Source of the DNA: Rhodococcus sp. 4CII
Lineage (GTDB): Bacteria > Actinomycetota > Actinomycetes > Mycobacteriales > Mycobacteriaceae
NCBI RefSeq assembly: GCF_014256275.1
Contig: NZ_JACCFE010000002.1
Coordinates: forward strand, 3,762,001-3,826,000
Length of the DNA: 64,000 bases
Direction: 5' to 3'
Part shown: positions 25,835 through 35,028 of the stretch, in pieces
Layout: each line of letters opens with the position of its first letter
Numbering within the stretch: position 1 is the first letter of the stretch
The notes under the pieces: model-generated
What the model was told of the DNA's origin: nothing
What the model saw: the letters and a program-made list of their open reading frames with translations, nothing else
The model's database searches: none
Made by a program: the position numbers and the translations under genes

Positions 25835-26605
25835 TTACACCGCGACCGGTGACGACGCCTGCGCCCAGAACCGTTTCGGTATGCGCCCCGCCGTCCGGGC
25901 GTGGCGTCCTGCGATGACCGCGCCGGCCATGGCTGCGGCCATGAGCGGAGGGTCGGAGGCGCGGGTGACGGCCGTGGCGAGCAGGACGGCGTCGCAGCCG
26001 AGTTCCATCGCCAGCGCCGCGTCGCTCGCGGTGCCGATCCCGGCGTCGAGAACGACCGGGACGGACGTGCGGGCGACGATCATCTCGATGTTGCGGGGGT
26101 TGGAGATGCCGAGACCGGTGCCGATGGGGGAACCGAGCGGCATCACCGCGGCGCACCCGGCGTCGACGAGGCGCTGCGCGAGCACCGGATCGTCGTTGGT
26201 GTAGGGCAGCACCACGAAACCGTCGTCGACGAGTTGTTCTGCTGCCGAGACGAGTTCGATTCCGTCGGGGAGCAGCGTGCGCTCGTCGGCGACCACCTCG
26301 AGCTTGACCCAGTTCGTGCCCAGAGCCTCACGGGCGAGGCGAGCGGTGAGCACGGCCTCCGCGGCACCGCGGCAGCCGGCCGTGTTCGGCAGCAACGCGA
26401 TTCCCAGCCGGTCCAGCAAGTCGAGCAGCCCGGTTCTCCCCGCGGCATCCACGCGGCGCATCGCCACAGTGGTCAGTTCGGTACCCGAGGCGATCAGTGC
26501 CTCCTCCAGCACGGACAGGTTGGCGGCACCGCCCGTGCCCATGATCAGCCGCGACGAGAACTCCCGGCCCGCAATCGTGAGTGGGTCGGTGCGGATCTCA
26601 ACCAC
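25835..26605 (-). CDS. thiG: Thiazole synthase ThiG
   Basis: 256 residues, standard ThiG length. A (beta/alpha)8 barrel with the Schiff-base Lys in NWVKLEVVADERTLLPD, phosphate-binding VMPLGSPIGTGLGI and VVLDAGIGTASDAALAMELG. Forms the thiazole phosphate ring of thiamine from deoxyxylulose phosphate, dehydroglycine and ThiS-thiocarboxylate. The start overlaps the thiS stop by eight bases, so production of the two partners is coupled. ThiO and thiE, often next to it in actinobacteria, are absent here. Confidence 0.95.
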   Translation of the reverse strand: MVEIRTDPLTIAGREFSSRLIMGTGGAANLSVLEEALIASGTELTTVAMRRVDAAGRTGLLDLLDRLGIALLPNTAGCRGAAEAVLTARLAREALGTNWVKLEVVADERTLLPDGIELVSAAEQLVDDGFVVLPYTNDDPVLAQRLVDAGCAAVMPLGSPIGTGLGISNPRNIEMIVARTSVPVVLDAGIGTASDAALAMELGCDAVLLATAVTRASDPPLMAAAMAGAVIAGRHARTAGRIPKRFWAQASSPVAV

Positions 26606-26795
26606 CCTGCACCGCCGTGAGCACCTCGATGGTCCAGCCGTCCTCGACCGACGTCGCCCACTGCGACCGGGGCAGCATGGTGCCGTTCACCGCGAGCGCC
26701 ACTCCCCTGCCGGGAAGCCTCAGCCGGACCAGGAGTTCCTCGACCGGGCAGGGGTCGGGTAGATCGTGGACGTCGCCATTGACCGTGATGCGCAT
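26598..26795 (-). CDS. thiS: Sulfur carrier protein ThiS
   Basis: 65 residues, beta-grasp fold, ending in TAVQGG; the terminal Gly-Gly is adenylated and thiocarboxylated to carry sulfur to ThiG. Start at ATG 26795 with GGAGG seven bases upstream; the longer frame to 27152 lies in the promoter region and is rejected. Divergent from a small gene at 27000. The upstream region contains CTGGACC direct repeats rather than a thiamine riboswitch. Confidence 0.93.
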   Translation of the reverse strand: MRITVNGDVHDLPDPCPVEELLVRLRLPGRGVALAVNGTMLPRSQWATSVEDGWTIEVLTAVQGG

Positions 26796-26882
26796 CGGTA
26801 CCTCCGAACGGGATTCTGCGAGCACCCGAACGGTACCGTCGAATTTTGGCCGTCGGCAGAACCACTTGCGCACTGCGTGACG

Positions 26883-26930
26883 GGTCCAGATTGGACCCCT
26901 GCGGCGCCGCCCATCTGGACCTTCTGGACC
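26883..26930. promoter_or_regulatory. CTGGACC repeats upstream of thiS, MocR-like sites
   Basis: CTGGACC occurs at 26915-26921 and 26924-26930 with exactly 9-bp spacing. TGGACC is at 26892 and an opposite-strand copy (GGTCCAG) at 26883-26889. The 9-bp spaced pair closely matches the GGACCAG pair in the tpa/ald promoter (58809-58824). MocR regulators typically bind such direct repeats. Which regulator acts here is unknown. Confidence 0.5.
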
Positions 26931-26999
26931 CGTACCAGTCGGAGCACAGTGGTCGGTGAGAGAGCCCCGGTGGGGCCGAATTGTCAGATCGGAGTAGAG

Positions 27000-27215
27000 A
27001 TGAGCGCCATTGTCGCGACCCGACGCCGCCCCGCGAGGTCGAGGGAGGAAGAGCGGTTGGCCAACGAATTGGAGGACTCTCGGCGCCGCATCATCGAACT
27101 CATGGCTCAGCTGGCCGAAACAGCACGAAGCCGTGACGCGTTGAGCGACCACCTGCAGGTGCTGGCGTGGAATGCCCGATGGGGACGGGCGCAGATCGGT
27201 TTCGCCGGCCGGTGA
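27000..27215 (+). CDS. Small basic hypothetical protein with coiled coil
   Basis: 71 residues: a basic N terminus (RRRPARSREEE), then one long amphipathic helix (residues about 18-52, ERLANELEDSRRRIIELMAQ), then a Trp-containing tail (VLAWNARWGRAQIGFAGR). Start at ATG 27000 with GGAG six bases upstream. It shares the divergent promoter region with thiS and converges on pknG with three bases between stops. No family recognised; possibly a nucleic-acid- or partner-binding peptide. Confidence 0.5.
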   Translation: MSAIVATRRRPARSREEERLANELEDSRRRIIELMAQLAETARSRDALSDHLQVLAWNARWGRAQIGFAGR

Positions 27216-27218
27216 CGG

Positions 27219-29426
27219 CTACAACCAGGTGGTCGGCCGGATCAGGTTCGCGAGATCGACCAGCGTGTACCGATGCCGGCGCTCGGGGGCCTTGCGCGCC
27301 AGCGCCCGCAACGCCGACTCCGCGCCGGTACGCAGGCCGCGCTCGGTGAACGGCACGCTCAGAATTCGCGGCGCCTCCGGGGTGCCGCCGGCGTGCAGCC
27401 AGTCCACGGCCACACCGAGTACGAGAACGCGGGTCTGCAGCGCGCGACGCTCGTCGTGGGCGAGTAGTTCGACTCTCCGGGCCGCCTCCTGCAGGTCCTG
27501 TTCACTCACCTCGGCGAGCGGCCGATCGTGGACGAGCATCAGCACACTCGTCAACCGGGCCTCGGCGTAGTGCCGTGACGTCGGTGGCACCTCGTCGAGT
27601 GCCTCGACCGCGTGCGCCCGGTCGTCGCGGTGCTCGAGTTGCCGCGCCAGCCCGAACGCGGCGCTGACCGCGCCGTGGTCCGTGCGCCACACCGTGCGGT
27701 AGTACTTCTCGGCGGTCTGCCGCCAGTGCTCGATGCGATCGCCCGCCCGGTACTCGCACCACATCTCGGCGGTCGCCGCGAGAGCCAGCTTCGGGGCCTC
27801 CTCACCCGGCAACGCGCTCAGGACGGAATCGAAACGGGCGAACGCCGCCTCGAAGTCGCCGCCGACGAGCGCACACAGTCCGGTGTGCCAGTCGACGCGC
27901 CACGTGTCCTCCCGTTCGTGGTCGAGGGATTCGAGGATGACTGCGGCGTCACGCGGCTGCCCGAGATCGAGGTGCGCGCGCACCTCGGCGAGCGGGATCT
28001 CGATGCTGGAGGTCGCGGCATCGTTGTCGGCGGCCTCCTTCGCCCGGTGCAGCGAATCGAGGAGTTCCCGCGGTCTGCTGTGGACGACGGACAACAGGGG
28101 TGCGGCGGGATCGTCCGGGTCCACCAGCGGGATCGGCAGTGCCCGAACGATGCTCATCGCACTGATGCACTCGTCCCGGCGGTGCCCGTCGACGTAGACG
28201 TCTGTGCGGCTGATCGTGAGGTCGGTGCCGAACGTCGTGCGCTGCGGGCTGAACCGGTGCGACAGCCCCGGGAACGGGGTTCCGGTCTGCTGGGCGCGCA
28301 CCTCGCGCAGCACGCCGTCGAGTTGCGTCGACATCTCCTCGGCCGAGTTGAACCGTCGAGCCGGATCGGGATCGATGGCCCGGAGCAACAGGCGACGGTA
28401 GAACTCGTACTCCGCCAGCAGCGGCGCCTCCTCGGGTGTCGGCAGACCGTCGACGTAACACCCGCCGGCGGTGGGCATGTCGAGCGTCAGCACGGCGAGC
28501 GTGCGTCCGACGGTGTAGATGTCCGAGGCCACGGTCGGCCCGGTGGTAGCGATCTCGGGGGCCTGATACCCCTGGGTGCCGTAGATGTACCCGTGATCCC
28601 CGATTCGCGCGACCGCGCCCATGTCGATGAGCTTGAGCTGCTCGTAGTCGTCGCCGATCATGATGTTCTCGGGCTTGAGGTCGTTGTACACCAGGCCCAT
28701 GGAGTGGAGATATCCGAGGGCGGGCGTGACCTCGCGGAGATAGCGGATGGCGTGCTCCACCGGCAGCATCGGCCTCGGGTCGTCCGGCTCGGCCTCGTTC
28801 TTCAGCTCGGTGAGCAGATCGCGCAGGGTGCGGCCCCGCACGTATTCCATGACGATGTAGCCGACGGGATTGCCGTCCATGCCCGGGTGTTCGACGAAGT
28901 TGTAGATCTTCACGATGCTCGGGTGCGTCACCTCGGCGAGGAACCGCCGTTCGGCGAGCGCGACTTCCTGGGCCACGGGATCGCCCGAGTGGAGCAACCC
29001 CTTGAGCACCACCCAGCGGTCGCTGACGTTGTGGTCCAGCGCGAGGTAGATCCAGCCGACGCCGCCGTGGGCGAGGCATCCCAGCACCTCGTACTGACCC
29101 GCCACGAGCTCGCCCGCCTCGAGTTGCGGGGCGAAGGAGAAGACGGTGCCGCAGTGGGAGCACACGCCCTCCGTGTCGCCCGGGCGCGCGGCGGTGGAAC
29201 GACCGACCGGGCGCTTGCAGCGGTCGCAGTAACGTTTGTTCTCCGCCAGAACGGGATTGGTCAGCAGCATCGACAGGTCGGAGGTGTGGACGGCGTCCGG
29301 CACCGTGCGCGACGAGGGCGCATCGGTCTCGTCGTCGTCCGCGAAGGGATCGAACTTCACACCCCGGGTGGATTCCGGGTCGTCCATCGGTGTTCGCCTG
29401 GTCTCGTCGCTCACGGTCGCTGACAC
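27219..29426 (-). CDS. pknG: Serine/threonine protein kinase PknG
   Basis: 735 residues in the PknG order. An acidic N terminus with phospho-acceptor Thr/Ser (FDPFADDDETDAPSS) precedes a rubredoxin-like metal domain (CDRCKRPVG...CSHCGTVF, about 70-110). The kinase domain spans about 125-390, with VVLKGLL, YNDLKPENIMIG and IDMGAVARIG, the DMG and YND variants typical of PknG. A C-terminal TPR domain follows. It controls 2-oxoglutarate dehydrogenase through OdhI/GarA and so sets glutamate metabolism. The gene lies 28 bases after glnX, its partner. Confidence 0.96.
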   Translation of the reverse strand: MSATVSDETRRTPMDDPESTRGVKFDPFADDDETDAPSSRTVPDAVHTSDLSMLLTNPVLAENKRYCDRCKRPVGRSTAARPGDTEGVCSHCGTVFSFAPQLEAGELVAGQYEVLGCLAHGGVGWIYLALDHNVSDRWVVLKGLLHSGDPVAQEVALAERRFLAEVTHPSIVKIYNFVEHPGMDGNPVGYIVMEYVRGRTLRDLLTELKNEAEPDDPRPMLPVEHAIRYLREVTPALGYLHSMGLVYNDLKPENIMIGDDYEQLKLIDMGAVARIGDHGYIYGTQGYQAPEIATTGPTVASDIYTVGRTLAVLTLDMPTAGGCYVDGLPTPEEAPLLAEYEFYRRLLLRAIDPDPARRFNSAEEMSTQLDGVLREVRAQQTGTPFPGLSHRFSPQRTTFGTDLTISRTDVYVDGHRRDECISAMSIVRALPIPLVDPDDPAAPLLSVVHSRPRELLDSLHRAKEAADNDAATSSIEIPLAEVRAHLDLGQPRDAAVILESLDHEREDTWRVDWHTGLCALVGGDFEAAFARFDSVLSALPGEEAPKLALAATAEMWCEYRAGDRIEHWRQTAEKYYRTVWRTDHGAVSAAFGLARQLEHRDDRAHAVEALDEVPPTSRHYAEARLTSVLMLVHDRPLAEVSEQDLQEAARRVELLAHDERRALQTRVLVLGVAVDWLHAGGTPEAPRILSVPFTERGLRTGAESALRALARKAPERRHRYTLVDLANLIRPTTWL

Positions 29427-29454
29427 CTCGATCCCGGTCGCGTCACCCGTGTCA

Positions 29455-30783
29455 TCAGTGGTACTCGTTCAGTCTGGGCCAAATCCCCCCACCGACGGCG
29501 AACCCGCAGAGCACGCCGATTACCATGCTACCGACGGCGAGCTGCGACAACGACCGATATGCGTCGGCCATGCCGTCGAGTTCCTCGCCGCGGAAGCTGT
29601 CGATGCCGTTCTGCAGCGCCTCGTCGAGCGCCGCGAATGTGGCGGTGGACGCCGTGTCTCCGGGCCCGATCGCGATGACCGTGGCTCCCGGGTAATCCCC
29701 GACCGCCAGCCGCTGTTGCGCCATCTCGTGCGCGTGCCGCCAGCCGTCGAGCGCGGTCTCCGCGCCGTCGATCGGGTCGCCGCCCGCGCGGAGTTGCGCG
29801 AGGATGTCGGCCAGCGCGGCGGAGCGCCGGACGTAGTCGATCTCGGACTGTTCGTCGGAGCCGCGCTCGAGCAGCGCGAGGGTCTCGTCTGCGCGAGCCT
29901 GCTGGGCGAGGATCCGGGCCTGGGTGATCGTGGCGAGTGGTTGCGCCCCTTCGGTTCTCGCCCGATCGGTCGCCGCCGTGGAGACCAGGGTTGCGACGGC
30001 CAGCCAGACCAGGAGGGTGGCGGCGAGGAGGGAGGCGAGCACCAGACCCGGGTTGACGCGTCGTTTGCTCTTGCGCACCAGATACACCTGCGCGAGAACG
30101 AGCGCGACGAGCAGGGCGACGGCGACGGCGAATGCTGCCCTCGGGATCCGGCCGGTGACCACCTGGGTGTCGGCGACGGACCGCGACTGCTCCGAGTAGA
30201 GCCGCTCGGCTGCGGGCAGAATCGTGTCCTGCATCAGGGTGGACGCGTCGCTGAGGTAGGCGACGCCGACCGGATTGCCGGACCGGTTGTTCGATCGGGC
30301 CGTCGCGATCAGAGTGGTGTATTCGGAGAGGTGCCGTGACACCTCGGACAGCAGTGCGAGGGCGGCGGTGTCCGTCGACGCGACGCCGTTCGACGCGGTG
30401 ACCAGCGCATTCGACGCGTCCCCGATGGCCTGGTTGTACCGATTGCGCACGGCGTTCGACTCGACGCCGCCGGAGATGAACGACGTTGCGGCGGCCGCGT
30501 CGGCGATCGACAACGAACTGTAGAGCCGCTCGGCCGCATAGGTCAGGGGTTCGGTGTGGGTCCGCAGCGTCTCGATGCGCTGCTGCCGGGCGCCGATCGC
30601 CGCCGACGTGATGGCGCCGGTCGCCAGTGCGGCGGTCACGAGCGCGATCCCCAGCACGGACAGGCGTCCCGGGGTCGAGACGAGGAATTCCCGCCACGGC
30701 CGGCGCCGGGATTCGGGCTCGACGAGGAGGGACTCGTCCAGCGAGTGTTCTTCGGTGACGGTGTCGTCTCCGCGGTGGAACAC
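29455..30783 (-). CDS. glnX: GlnX-like membrane signalling protein
   Basis: 442 residues. A short cytoplasmic N terminus leads to TM1 (LSVLGIALVTAALATGAITSA). A long extracytoplasmic helical domain follows, then two further TMs near residue 215-270 (AFAVAVALLVALVLAQVYLV, LVLASLLAATLLVWLAVATL), a second extracytoplasmic domain and a C-terminal TM. This four-helix-bundle layout matches mycobacterial GlnX, which passes the GlnH amino-acid signal to PknG. Start placed at GTG 30783, with GGAGGAGG six bases upstream, rather than the TTG at 30813. A glnH-like gene is not adjacent; see 45035. Confidence 0.85.
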   Translation of the reverse strand: MFHRGDDTVTEEHSLDESLLVEPESRRRPWREFLVSTPGRLSVLGIALVTAALATGAITSAAIGARQQRIETLRTHTEPLTYAAERLYSSLSIADAAAATSFISGGVESNAVRNRYNQAIGDASNALVTASNGVASTDTAALALLSEVSRHLSEYTTLIATARSNNRSGNPVGVAYLSDASTLMQDTILPAAERLYSEQSRSVADTQVVTGRIPRAAFAVAVALLVALVLAQVYLVRKSKRRVNPGLVLASLLAATLLVWLAVATLVSTAATDRARTEGAQPLATITQARILAQQARADETLALLERGSDEQSEIDYVRRSAALADILAQLRAGGDPIDGAETALDGWRHAHEMAQQRLAVGDYPGATVIAIGPGDTASTATFAALDEALQNGIDSFRGEELDGMADAYRSLSQLAVGSMVIGVLCGFAVGGGIWPRLNEYH

Positions 30784-30873
30784 GGTGTCCTCCTCCGCCG
30801 AGGTTTCCTGCAAGTGTGCCCCGATGTGCGCCGCGTCGGGGCGGAAAAGCCATGTCGGGAAGAGACACGCAGA

Positions 30874-30905
30874 AGGGCAGGGACCGCGGCGGCGGTCCCT
30901 GCCCT
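30874..30905 (-). terminator. Strong hairpin terminator of permease gene
   Basis: AGGGCAGGGACCGC (30874-30887) and its exact complement at 30892-30905 enclose a four-base loop. It lies 20 bases downstream of the permease stop (leftward) and before glnX, so it probably separates the two transcripts. Confidence 0.65.
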
Positions 30906-30924
30906 CGGAGCTGTCGGGTATACG

Positions 30925-32415
30925 TCAGTGTTGCTCGCGCGTCACGATTCCGACCAGTTGTTCCGCTTCGGCACTCTCTGCACTCTCTGCACTCTCGGCG
31001 CGCTGCGCGGCGGGCGCGTCGACGGTGTCGAGGCGTTCGGCACGGGTGCGGCCGCGCCGGCGGAACTCGTAGCCGATCAGGATGAAGGCCAGGGTCACGA
31101 CACTCAGCCAGAATTGGGAGCGCGTGGTGGGCAGCACGGCCATCGCGGCGATCACCGTGCCCATCAACGCGATGGTCGCGTAGCTGAGCCAGGGAAAGAG
31201 CCACATCTTCAGACCGAGTGACTCCGGATCCTGCGCCTCCAGTTTCCTGCGGAGCGCGACCTGCGAGATGGCGATCATGAGGTAGACGAAGAGTGCCACG
31301 GCGCCGTACGAGTTCACCAGGAACGAGAACACGAGATCCGGAGAGACGAACGCCGCGATCACCGACGCGTATCCGATCACCGTTCCGGCGAGGATCGCTC
31401 GCCGGGGGACGCCGCCACCGGACAGCCGCGTGAACATGTGCGGGGCGTCGCCGTTGCGGGTCAGGGCGAACAGCATCCGCGAAGACGTGTACAGAGCCGA
31501 GTTCAGGCAGGACAGCACCGCGGTGAGGATGACGACGTTCATGATCGTGGCCACCCCGGGAATGTGCAGCGCCGCGAGGGCCGCCGCGTACGGGCTGACG
31601 CCCACCGCCTCGGTGCTCCACGGCACCACCGCGACGACCACGAAGATGGAACCGACGTAGAACGTGATGATCCGGACCACGATGGAGCGCATCGCCCGGG
31701 CGACCGCCTTCTTGGGTTCCGCGGATTCGGCGGCCGCGATGGTCACGATCTCGGCGCCGGTGAAGAACGCCACGCAGGGAACCACCGCGGCGAGCACCGC
31801 ACCCCAGCCGAGCGGAGCGAACCCGCCGTGGCCGACGAGGTTCGCCACCCCGGGAGTGGAGTCCGGCCACAGTCCGGTGATCCAGAGCGCGCCCAAACCG
31901 AGGAACAGGACGATCGCGATCACCTTGATCGACGAGAACCAGTACTCGAACTCACCGAACGACCGCGCCGACACGAGATTGGTGCAGGTCAGGATCACGA
32001 GAAGGCCGAGGCTGAGAGTCCACAGCGGAGCCGACGGCAGGTAGAGCTGAAGGATGCGACCGCCGGCGATGGCCTCGACGGCGACGACGATGACGAAGAA
32101 GTACCAGTACATCCATCCGACCGAGAATCCGGCGCGGTTGCCGAGCGCTTCCCGGGCGTAGACGTAGAACGACCCGACCACCGGCCTGGCCACCGCCATC
32201 TCCGCCAGCATCCGCATGATCAGGAGGGTGATGACCCCGGCGATCAGAAACGACACGATCGCCGCTGGGCCTGCGCTCTCGATGACGACGCCGCTGCCGA
32301 CGAACAGTCCGGCGCCGATCACCCCGCCCAGGGCGATCAGGTTCATGTGCCGCTTCTTCAGGCCCTTGCCGAGACCGGAGTCCTCGGATTGGGCCGGGGG
32401 TGGTGTTGAAGTCAC
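30925..32415 (-). CDS. Amino-acid permease, AAT/APC family (copy 1)
   Basis: 496 residues, 12 membrane segments. The APC signature GLKKRHMNLIALGGVIGAGLFVGSG comes first, and the amphipathic segment PKKAVARAMRSIVVRI is present, as in GABA/proline/lysine permeases. The C-terminal tail is cytoplasmic and acidic with a triple Ala-Glu-Ser repeat, encoded by 9-nt tandem repeats (30971-30997). Start at GTG 32415 behind GGAGG, matching the GTG/GGAGG start of its paralogue at 39887. It lies directly upstream of glnX-pknG, though a terminator intervenes. Proton-coupled uptake of an amino acid or GABA is likely. Confidence 0.9.
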   Translation of the reverse strand: MTSTPPPAQSEDSGLGKGLKKRHMNLIALGGVIGAGLFVGSGVVIESAGPAAIVSFLIAGVITLLIMRMLAEMAVARPVVGSFYVYAREALGNRAGFSVGWMYWYFFVIVVAVEAIAGGRILQLYLPSAPLWTLSLGLLVILTCTNLVSARSFGEFEYWFSSIKVIAIVLFLGLGALWITGLWPDSTPGVANLVGHGGFAPLGWGAVLAAVVPCVAFFTGAEIVTIAAAESAEPKKAVARAMRSIVVRIITFYVGSIFVVVAVVPWSTEAVGVSPYAAALAALHIPGVATIMNVVILTAVLSCLNSALYTSSRMLFALTRNGDAPHMFTRLSGGGVPRRAILAGTVIGYASVIAAFVSPDLVFSFLVNSYGAVALFVYLMIAISQVALRRKLEAQDPESLGLKMWLFPWLSYATIALMGTVIAAMAVLPTTRSQFWLSVVTLAFILIGYEFRRRGRTRAERLDTVDAPAAQRAESAESAESAEAEQLVGIVTREQH

Positions 32416-32678
32416 GTTTTCCTCCACTGTGCGCTGACGGCAATCGTCAGGTCGCCATCGCGATCCGCGGTCGGATCGTCGGCGGTTGGAACGGAGAACA
32501 GTGCCGGCGGAGAGGGGGAGACGATCCACCGCGAACTGAACTGGTTGTGTGATGCAGACCACTGTATGGAGGGTGCAGTGGGCAGCACAGTGCCAGTTCT
32601 CGAGCGCCTCTGAGGTCCAGATCGGTGAAAGGGCGGTGAGTGCGCCCGCGCCACCCCGACGCGGGCGCGCCGGAGGGA

Positions 32679-33494
32679 CTACCGGCCGGTGCCGTCGGCC
32701 TCCCCGCGGAGGGAACCGCGACCAGGTGTCCGTGCTGTCGGGAGCAGCGGCCGCCAGGGCCAGTACTGCCCGAGGCTGCGCCGCGCACGCACGAATCCGA
32801 GCCCGAGCACGAGTCCGAAGATCAGATGCCCGATCAGCGACAGGGCCAGCGTCGTCGCCGTGAGCGGAAACATCTCCTGCTGCCCGTTCGGCGACAGGGC
32901 GACCGTGGCGATGAGCCCGGCCCACACCGGGAACACCGCGAAGCCGACGAAGGCGAAAAGTATTGCGCGACGCGACAGATGCTGGAGTCCCACGGCGAGG
33001 GCGAGGATGAAGGATCCGATACCGATTCCCCCGCCGTCGCCGAAGTAACGCCACACGTAGCCGACGATCGCGCCGGTCCTTGTGTCGGTGCCCGAGTGGA
33101 GCCAGGTGCCCATCTTCGGGATGAAGTCACCCCACAGGCCGAGCAGGTAGACGGTATCGAGGCGGAAGGCGTCGTAGGCCAGGCACGCGAACATTCCCCA
33201 GCCGAGTCCGAGACCGACGATGCGGTCGATCGGGTGCGGAGCGAACACGCACAGCACGGCGAGGATGACGGCCAGCGGGATGATCACCAGTGCGCCAGTG
33301 GTATTCATCGGCACGATGCCGAACACCTGCGCCGAGATCGCCAGCAGCGGCAGGGCCGCGAGCGTGAGATACATGAAAATCCGGGCGAAGGTCCAGTGAT
33401 GCTGGACCGTCGTCGGGACGGTTACGGGTGCGGGCACGCCCGGCGGGTCGTGTTCGTGGACGTCGGGAACGGTGGGGTCGGGGATACGGGGCAT
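32679..33494 (-). CDS. Integral membrane protein of unknown function
   Basis: 271 residues with a cytoplasmic N terminus rich in Pro/His/Asp (DPTVPDVHEHDPPG) and six to seven membrane segments. Polar loops lie between TMs 3 and 4 (SGTDTRTGAIVGYVWRYFGDGGG). The C terminus is basic. Start at ATG 33494 (MPRIPD) with AAAGGAAC upstream; the 33596 ATG adds 34 unlikely residues. Same strand and order as the permease and GntR genes. I do not recognise the family. Confidence 0.7.
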   Translation of the reverse strand: MPRIPDPTVPDVHEHDPPGVPAPVTVPTTVQHHWTFARIFMYLTLAALPLLAISAQVFGIVPMNTTGALVIIPLAVILAVLCVFAPHPIDRIVGLGLGWGMFACLAYDAFRLDTVYLLGLWGDFIPKMGTWLHSGTDTRTGAIVGYVWRYFGDGGGIGIGSFILALAVGLQHLSRRAILFAFVGFAVFPVWAGLIATVALSPNGQQEMFPLTATTLALSLIGHLIFGLVLGLGFVRARRSLGQYWPWRPLLPTARTPGRGSLRGEADGTGR

Positions 33495-33689
33495 GAAGAC
33501 GGGTTCCTTTCGGTCGAGAATGCTTCTCTCTCCGTGCTTTCGGATTCGGACCTCCCCAGAGTCCGTCACCCGCCGGGTATTCGAATAGTCCCCCAAGGGG
33601 TGGAGGCAGCCACCCAGGTCCTGTTCGTGATCGACCCGGCCGTCACCCCGCTGGGCGCCGTCGCCTCCTACACGTGGGAAGTACCGGTC

Positions 33690-34373
33690 CTAGCCGGCAT
33701 CCTGCTGCGCCGCGAGTTGCACTCTGATCCGCGCGGTGGCGTCGAGGAGCGATTCGTTGTTGACGGTGGCCGCGGCGTCGGCGTCGTGATCACGCGCGGC
33801 ATCGACGAGACGCTGCTGGAACGTCCACAACGAATCGTCCTCGGGGGTATCCATCGTGCCCGCGGCGCCGACGATCTTGTACGCCCGGCACTGCTCCCAC
33901 AGCATGCGGATCGTGTTGACGAGTACGGGGTTCTCGGACGCCTCGTACAGAATGCTCAGCAGCGCCTCGTCGTGGTCGAGGCAGGCCACGACACGGCGCT
34001 CGGCGATGGCGGCCCGCATCAGATCGAACTCGTCCTGCATGCGTGCAGTGTCACCGGGGCTGATCTTGGCGGCGCCCAGCCGGGCAGCTTCCACTTCGAG
34101 CAGCCGGCGCACGTCGTAGACATGTAACAACTCGGCGAGGGTCAGGCCCTTGACCACCGCTCCCTTGTGCGGGGACCGTTCGGCCAATCCGGCTTCTTCG
34201 AGTCGGCGGATGGCCTCGCGCACCGGCATGACGCTGGTTCCGACCTGTGCGGCGATGTCGCGGATACGCAAGCGTGAACCCGCAGGCAGATCGCCGTTCA
34301 TGATCGACTCGTGGATCATCGCGTAGACCTGATCGGTCAGCAGCGAGGTGTCGGCGCGCTTGGGTATGGCCAC
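33690..34373 (-). CDS. GntR-family regulator, FCD subfamily
   Basis: 227 residues with GTG start: a winged helix (residues 12-75, AGSRLRIRDIAAQVGTSVMPVREAIRRLEEAGL) and an FCD ligand domain with metal-binding type His/Asp (CLDHDEALLSILYEAS). Between the membrane protein/permease genes and whiB, all leftward. Plausible regulator of the downstream permease; no operator stands out. Confidence 0.87.
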   Translation of the reverse strand: MAIPKRADTSLLTDQVYAMIHESIMNGDLPAGSRLRIRDIAAQVGTSVMPVREAIRRLEEAGLAERSPHKGAVVKGLTLAELLHVYDVRRLLEVEAARLGAAKISPGDTARMQDEFDLMRAAIAERRVVACLDHDEALLSILYEASENPVLVNTIRMLWEQCRAYKIVGAAGTMDTPEDDSLWTFQQRLVDAARDHDADAAATVNNESLLDATARIRVQLAAQQDAG

Positions 34374-34389
34374 CGCTCAAATATAGGCG

Positions 34390-34698
34390 TCACGGTCGAG
34401 ACGGCTCGCCGGCCCGAAGCGGCCAGTCTCGGCGGCGGGAGTTCTTCCTGCGGTCGGATTCGGTCGTGCCGCCCCACACGCCATACGGCTCACCCGAGGT
34501 CAGGGCGTGCCGGCGGCACGGTTCGACGACGGGGCAGGCCTGGCAGATGCGCCGGGCCTGCGCCTCGCGCCGGACGCGGGCAGAACCGCGTTCGCCCTCG
34601 GGCGAGAAGAACATCGACGTCTCGGCTCCGCGGCACGCGGCGCGACGCCACCAGTCACGGGATTCTCGGGCGGATGGTGCAGTGGTGTCGTTCGGCAC
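34390..34698 (-). CDS. WhiB-family iron-sulfur regulator
   Basis: 102 residues with four conserved Cys (C22, C52, C55, C61 in the C..CxxCx5C pattern) that bind a 4Fe-4S cluster. The GVWGG turn and a basic C terminus (SDRRKNSRRRDW) for DNA contact are present. Start GTG 34698 with AAGGA upstream. The 16-base gap to the GntR gene suggests cotranscription. Which WhiB subgroup it belongs to I cannot say. Confidence 0.9.
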   Translation of the reverse strand: MPNDTTAPSARESRDWWRRAACRGAETSMFFSPEGERGSARVRREAQARRICQACPVVEPCRRHALTSGEPYGVWGGTTESDRRKNSRRRDWPLRAGEPSRP

Positions 34699-35028
34699 GA
34701 GAGTCCTTCGCTAAATCGTCGCTGCGGATGGCGGACCGGCGTGCGCGGCCCTCTCGCTCAGTGTCGTCGGTGATCGCGCGGCAGAACCCGGGCATTCACC
34801 TAGTCCTACTTAGGCACGTGACGGCCGGGTTCGAGCGTGGTTGTCAGCCCGGTTCGTAGACGCGGCCGGTGTGATCACGACCAGCAGGTCCCAGGAATCG
34901 GCGAGCGGCCGTTCGCCAGCTGCCTGCGCGCTGCACCCCGGTGGTGTTCATGAACCAGCCGCCGCGGGAGCTGATGTAGACGATCGACATCCCGGGGGCG
35001 GACTGCGTTCGCTGAGCTGCCGACTCGA
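34699..35028. other. Intergenic region without a convincing gene
   Basis: About 330 bp between whiB and the small membrane protein. A reverse-strand reading frame (34844-35125) overlaps the small membrane-protein gene and is Arg-rich without family features. The area presumably holds the whiB promoter; CTAGTCCTACTTAGG near 34800 is a possible AT-richer element. Nothing else is evident. Confidence 0.4.

Noticed and set aside
26796..26999. Thiamine (TPP) riboswitch upstream of thiS
   Set aside because: The conserved CUGAGA and ACCUGAU-type boxes are not visible on the thiS strand; only CTGGACC repeats are seen.
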